Assembly (NCBI GenBank): GCA_024276935.1 | Contig: JAJRWH010000035.1 | Span: 1 to 46,491, forward strand | Length of the DNA stretch: 46,491 nucleotides | Direction: 5' to 3' | Source of the DNA: Deltaproteobacteria bacterium | GTDB taxonomy: Bacteria > Desulfobacterota > Desulfuromonadia > Desulfuromonadales > Geopsychrobacteraceae | Shown here: one piece after another, positions 44,000-46,491 of the stretch | Layout of the letters: the number at the start of each line of letters is the position of its first letter | Position numbering within the stretch: position 1 is the first letter of the stretch | Notes under the pieces: model-generated | What the model saw: the letters and a program-made list of their open reading frames with translations, nothing else | Told to the model about the DNA's origin: nothing | Database searches by the model: none | Position numbers and translations under genes: made by a program

Positions 44000-45943
44000 T
44001 TAGGCCTGAGAAGACTCTTCTTCATCAAGTGGTTCTGCCTCAAGGATGGGAGCCAGTTCTTCAATTTCAGTTGTGTTCTCTGGTTGAAGAACAAACTGCG
44101 AGAGCGAAGCCAGAAGTTTTTCAGAAACACCACTCAGGCCCTCTGATATCTGCGAGGCTTCAGTAACCAGTGAGGATGTTTGGGCCGTGATGTCGGCCAT
44201 CTTACGGATCGAGTTAACCATACTGTCTGACAGTTGGTGCTGATTCGTCGAGAGCCCGGATATTTCGTTGACCAGCTGTTTTGATTCCTGGGTTGCTCGT
44301 TCGATTTCGTCGAGTGCGGTCCCTGTTTCCTGAGCCAATCGGGTCTGCTGCTCAACGGTTGATGTCTCTTCTTCGAGGGCCGAGGTGACCTCGTTGGCCT
44401 CGGTTTGAATCGCCTTGATGATCCCGCCAATTTCTTTTGTCGCTTCGGCAGACTCGTCTGCCAGACGTTTGATTTCATCCGAGATAACCAGGAAACCGCG
44501 TCCCTGTTCTCCGGCCCGTGAGGCCTCAATCGAAGCATTCATAGCCAGGATGGTGGTTCGGGTAGCAACATCAGAGATCAGCTGGGAAATGGTTCCGATT
44601 TCAAGCAGACGCTCGGAGAGTGATTTCATCTTCTTGTTGATGACCTGCACCGTGACTCGAATAAGTTGCATACCTTCTATGTTTTTGGCAACCTGTGAAC
44701 TGCCGATGCCGGTTGCTTCATCAACCTTGTTGGCGACACTCTGGGCCAGGGCCGCTTTTTCGGCGATTTCAGAGGCCGAATCGGCTGTATTTCCTGCGGC
44801 GTCTGTTGCTTCAGTAACAAATTGCAGCTGGGCCTCGGCTCCTTTTTTCATCCGCATGAAGATGTCGTTCAGATGCCGTGATTCTTCACCAACCTCCTGG
44901 GCGTCACGAGTGGTTTCTGAAAGCAGATCTGCAAGGCTTTCAATCATCAGATTGTAAGCGTCTGCAATGGAGCCGAACGCATCTTCGGTAACCGGAGCCC
45001 GGACAGTCAGGTCACCGTCAGAGGCATCAGAAACGACTTCCAGGAAGTTGATAACGTTTTCTTCTGTCCTCTGGCGTTGTTCGTCCGTTTGAATATAGTT
45101 CTTCAACCGCCCGATCGTTTCGTTAAACACCCGGGCAATCTCGGCAAACTCATCTTTGGAGGGAGCCTTTATTTCAACAATCTCACCCTTGCCGACTGAT
45201 TCGATACCGCGCATCAAAATATTCAGTGGTACCGTAATGCGGTTTGAGACAAAAAACCCGGCAAGGATTCCAAAAAGGACGGCACCTAGACCAACAGCCT
45301 GAATAGCTGTGTCAAGTTGTGCACTGAAGTGATTTGCTTCATTCTTTTCACTTTCCATTTTTGCCAGAATCGTCTCGCGAATGGTCTTTGCCCCACGTTC
45401 AATTTTGTGCACATTCTGTTTGTAGGCCGCATACTCTTTGGCGACCTCCAGAAAGTTATTGCCCGCCAGTAATTTGTTGGCAAGTGGCTCGAAGGTTGTT
45501 TGGGTGGCGGCAAAATCTTCGATAAAATGATTGACCAGCGCCCCCATTTCATCCCCGCCAGCACCCTCTTTGGGGCCTGCTGCGGATTGTTCCGCTTCTT
45601 CACGAACTTCCATTTTTTCGAGGATTCGACCGATTTTTTTAAACGATTGCTGAATGCCCTCGTAATATTTTTTTTGTTTTTTGCGGATCTTGTCGCTCTT
45701 CTCAAGGCTTGAAAAAAGGAAGAATTCTTTTTCGTAGCGACGGAGGCTGGCAACCTGCGCCTCAAGGGTAGAAATATCATTCAATTCAGGAAGGGCGTGT
45801 TCATAGACATCACTTAGAGTATTGTTTGTCTCTTTGAAGCCGTAGTACGCGACAATTCCGACACCGATCGAGACCAGAACCAGCAGCATGACCATTGCCA
45901 GCAGTTTACTGCGGATTTTCCAGCCCTTGGTTTGAATGGACAT
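44000..45943 (-). CDS. Methyl-accepting chemotaxis protein
   Basis: The protein is 647 aa. TM1 is at about 14-34, followed by a large periplasmic 4-helix-type domain with a Gly-rich insert (AAGPKEGAGGDEMG), then TM2 at about 238-258 and HAMP. The cytoplasmic signalling region has the hairpin tip EASRAGEQGRGFLVISDEIK. No CheR-tethering pentapeptide is seen at the C-terminus. It would be the receptor of the adjacent chemosensory system; the ligand is unknown. The ATG ending at 45943 was chosen over the upstream in-frame start at 46033, because the promoter at 46013-45986 would cut that extension. No CheR or CheB gene is in the window. Confidence 0.92.
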   Translation of the reverse strand: MSIQTKGWKIRSKLLAMVMLLVLVSIGVGIVAYYGFKETNNTLSDVYEHALPELNDISTLEAQVASLRRYEKEFFLFSSLEKSDKIRKKQKKYYEGIQQSFKKIGRILEKMEVREEAEQSAAGPKEGAGGDEMGALVNHFIEDFAATQTTFEPLANKLLAGNNFLEVAKEYAAYKQNVHKIERGAKTIRETILAKMESEKNEANHFSAQLDTAIQAVGLGAVLFGILAGFFVSNRITVPLNILMRGIESVGKGEIVEIKAPSKDEFAEIARVFNETIGRLKNYIQTDEQRQRTEENVINFLEVVSDASDGDLTVRAPVTEDAFGSIADAYNLMIESLADLLSETTRDAQEVGEESRHLNDIFMRMKKGAEAQLQFVTEATDAAGNTADSASEIAEKAALAQSVANKVDEATGIGSSQVAKNIEGMQLIRVTVQVINKKMKSLSERLLEIGTISQLISDVATRTTILAMNASIEASRAGEQGRGFLVISDEIKRLADESAEATKEIGGIIKAIQTEANEVTSALEEETSTVEQQTRLAQETGTALDEIERATQESKQLVNEISGLSTNQHQLSDSMVNSIRKMADITAQTSSLVTEASQISEGLSGVSEKLLASLSQFVLQPENTTEIEELAPILEAEPLDEEESSQA

Positions 45944-45985
45944 TGCGATTTTCTCCCGAATTCTGTGTTTCTGCCAATGAAAATG

Positions 45986-46013
45986 ATTATATCGCCCCAC
46001 ATCATAGTGGCAA
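45986..46013 (-). promoter_or_regulatory. Sigma-70 promoter of the chemoreceptor gene
   Basis: On the minus strand TTGCCA (46013-46008) and a perfect TATAAT (45991-45986) are 16 bp apart. Transcription would start near 45978, leaving about 35 nt before the ATG. Confidence 0.6.
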
Positions 46014-46142
46014 CTGGTTAGAATTTCAATCATTTAATCAGATTGTCAGGTAGGGGAAGATGTAATCTGTCTGCCCCATAAATGTCAGATGCTGTTTTTC
46101 ATTCGATTTGCTCTGTGGGCCTTTTTTAAGTCTATTTATTGA

Positions 46143-46171
46143 TTGCAAATCTTGGTTGAGCGTGCTAGATA
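46143..46171 (+). promoter_or_regulatory. Sigma-70 promoter of the tRNA genes
   Basis: TTGCAA (46143-46148) and TAGATA (46166-46171) are 17 bp apart, about 57 bp upstream of the mature tRNA-Arg. No closer promoter is seen. Confidence 0.55.
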
Positions 46172-46227
46172 CAACCCCGCTGTGGTAACGGATTGCCTGA
46201 CAGCTAATCAAGGTTGGGTGTTTCAGT

Positions 46228-46304
46228 GCGCCAGTAGCTCAGTTGGATAGAGCATGTGACTTCTAATCACAGGGCCGAGGGTTCGAATCCTTCCTGGCGC
46301 GCCA
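46228..46304 (+). tRNA. tRNA-Arg (anticodon TCT)
   Basis: The 77-nt cloverleaf has acceptor GCGCCAG (46228-46234) pairing with CTGGCGC (46294-46300) and an encoded CCA at 46302-46304. The anticodon loop is CTTCTAA between TGTGA and TCACA, with TCT at 46262-46264, reading AGA. The T-loop GGTTCGAATCC is normal. Confidence 0.95.
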
Positions 46305-46381
46305 TCAGATCTGAGTTCTTTACGCAGTGTTTTTGCTGTTGACAATGGGAAGGCTGTTCCTTAAGATAGCCGAGTTTTTAC

Positions 46382-46458
46382 GGTGGGTGTAGCTCAGTTG
46401 GTAGAGCACTGGGTTGTGGCCCCAGTTGTCGTGGGTTCGAGTCCCATCATCCACCCCA
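46382..46458 (+). tRNA. tRNA-His (anticodon GTG)
   Basis: The acceptor GTGGGTG pairs with CATCCAC, with the extra 5' G (46382) opposite C73 as expected for tRNA-His. The anticodon loop TTGTGGC between CTGGG and CCCAG has GTG at 46416-46418. The CCA is encoded. It lies 77 bp after tRNA-Arg and is probably co-transcribed. Confidence 0.95.
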
Positions 46459-46491
46459 TCATAAAGGCCAAGAAACCGGACAGTTGAAACC

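Noticed and set aside
1-46491. CRISPR array or phage/defence island
   Set aside because: No regularly spaced direct repeats and no cas, restriction-modification, toxin or phage genes were seen.

Overview
The window looks like a chromosomal segment of a Desulfuromonadales-type bacterium (Desulfobacterota, formerly Deltaproteobacteria). The evidence is indirect: two sigma-54 activators, a biotin-dependent pyruvate carboxylase, a GAF-domain PtsP, a DUF6178 protein, B12-binding/radical SAM enzymes, and a chemosensory operon with a PATAN (DUF4388) response regulator. Most of it is housekeeping and regulatory chromosome. Mobile or decayed DNA is limited to a group II intron end, one small foldback element and two broken genes.

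Layout. 1-139 is the 3' end of a group II intron, with domains V and VI and the branch-point A readable. It is followed by a GHMP-kinase-like gene whose frame runs back to the splice site. Next come a sigma-54 response regulator (-), a SprA-related metalloprotease-like protein (+), a 160-bp terminal-inverted-repeat element, pyruvate carboxylase (+) with a strong terminator, and ptsP (-). 10.2-12.9 kb holds the most unusual gene: two 4Fe-4S ferredoxin clusters, a [FeFe]-hydrogenase H-cluster domain, a further 4Fe-4S domain, a sigma-54 AAA+ domain and a Fis-type HTH in one polypeptide. It is bracketed by copies of a TGTGCCA-N4-TGGCA dyad, one of them inside a perfect 24-bp inverted repeat. 12.9-15 kb encodes two peptide-transporter ATPases without permeases. 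15.1-24 kb carries tex, a PHP phosphoesterase, a small TPR protein, hrpB, a PepT-like peptidase and an M23 peptidase.

24.2-30.3 kb carries a TPR protein, an acpH remnant, a radical SAM protein, a B12-binding radical SAM gene broken by one in-frame TAA, and DUF6178. 30.3-35.2 kb has a leader with an intrinsic terminator, then a hybrid histidine kinase translationally coupled to an exported LVIVD beta-propeller. 35.2-38.6 kb is a TonB-dependent receptor divergent from a TonB protein. 38.8-46 kb is a chemosensory module: PATAN response regulator, Hpt-CheW, CheA-REC, and a convergent methyl-accepting protein. It resembles the Pil-Chp/Pix systems that control type IV pili. The window ends with tRNA-Arg(TCT) and tRNA-His(GTG) behind a good sigma-70 promoter.

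The main functional theme is environmental sensing: H2 or redox state by the hydrogenase-like activator, nitrogen/carbon status by PtsP, and surface or chemical cues by the kinase/propeller pair and the chemosensory operon. The functional assignments are inferences from sequence; the motifs and coordinates quoted were read directly.
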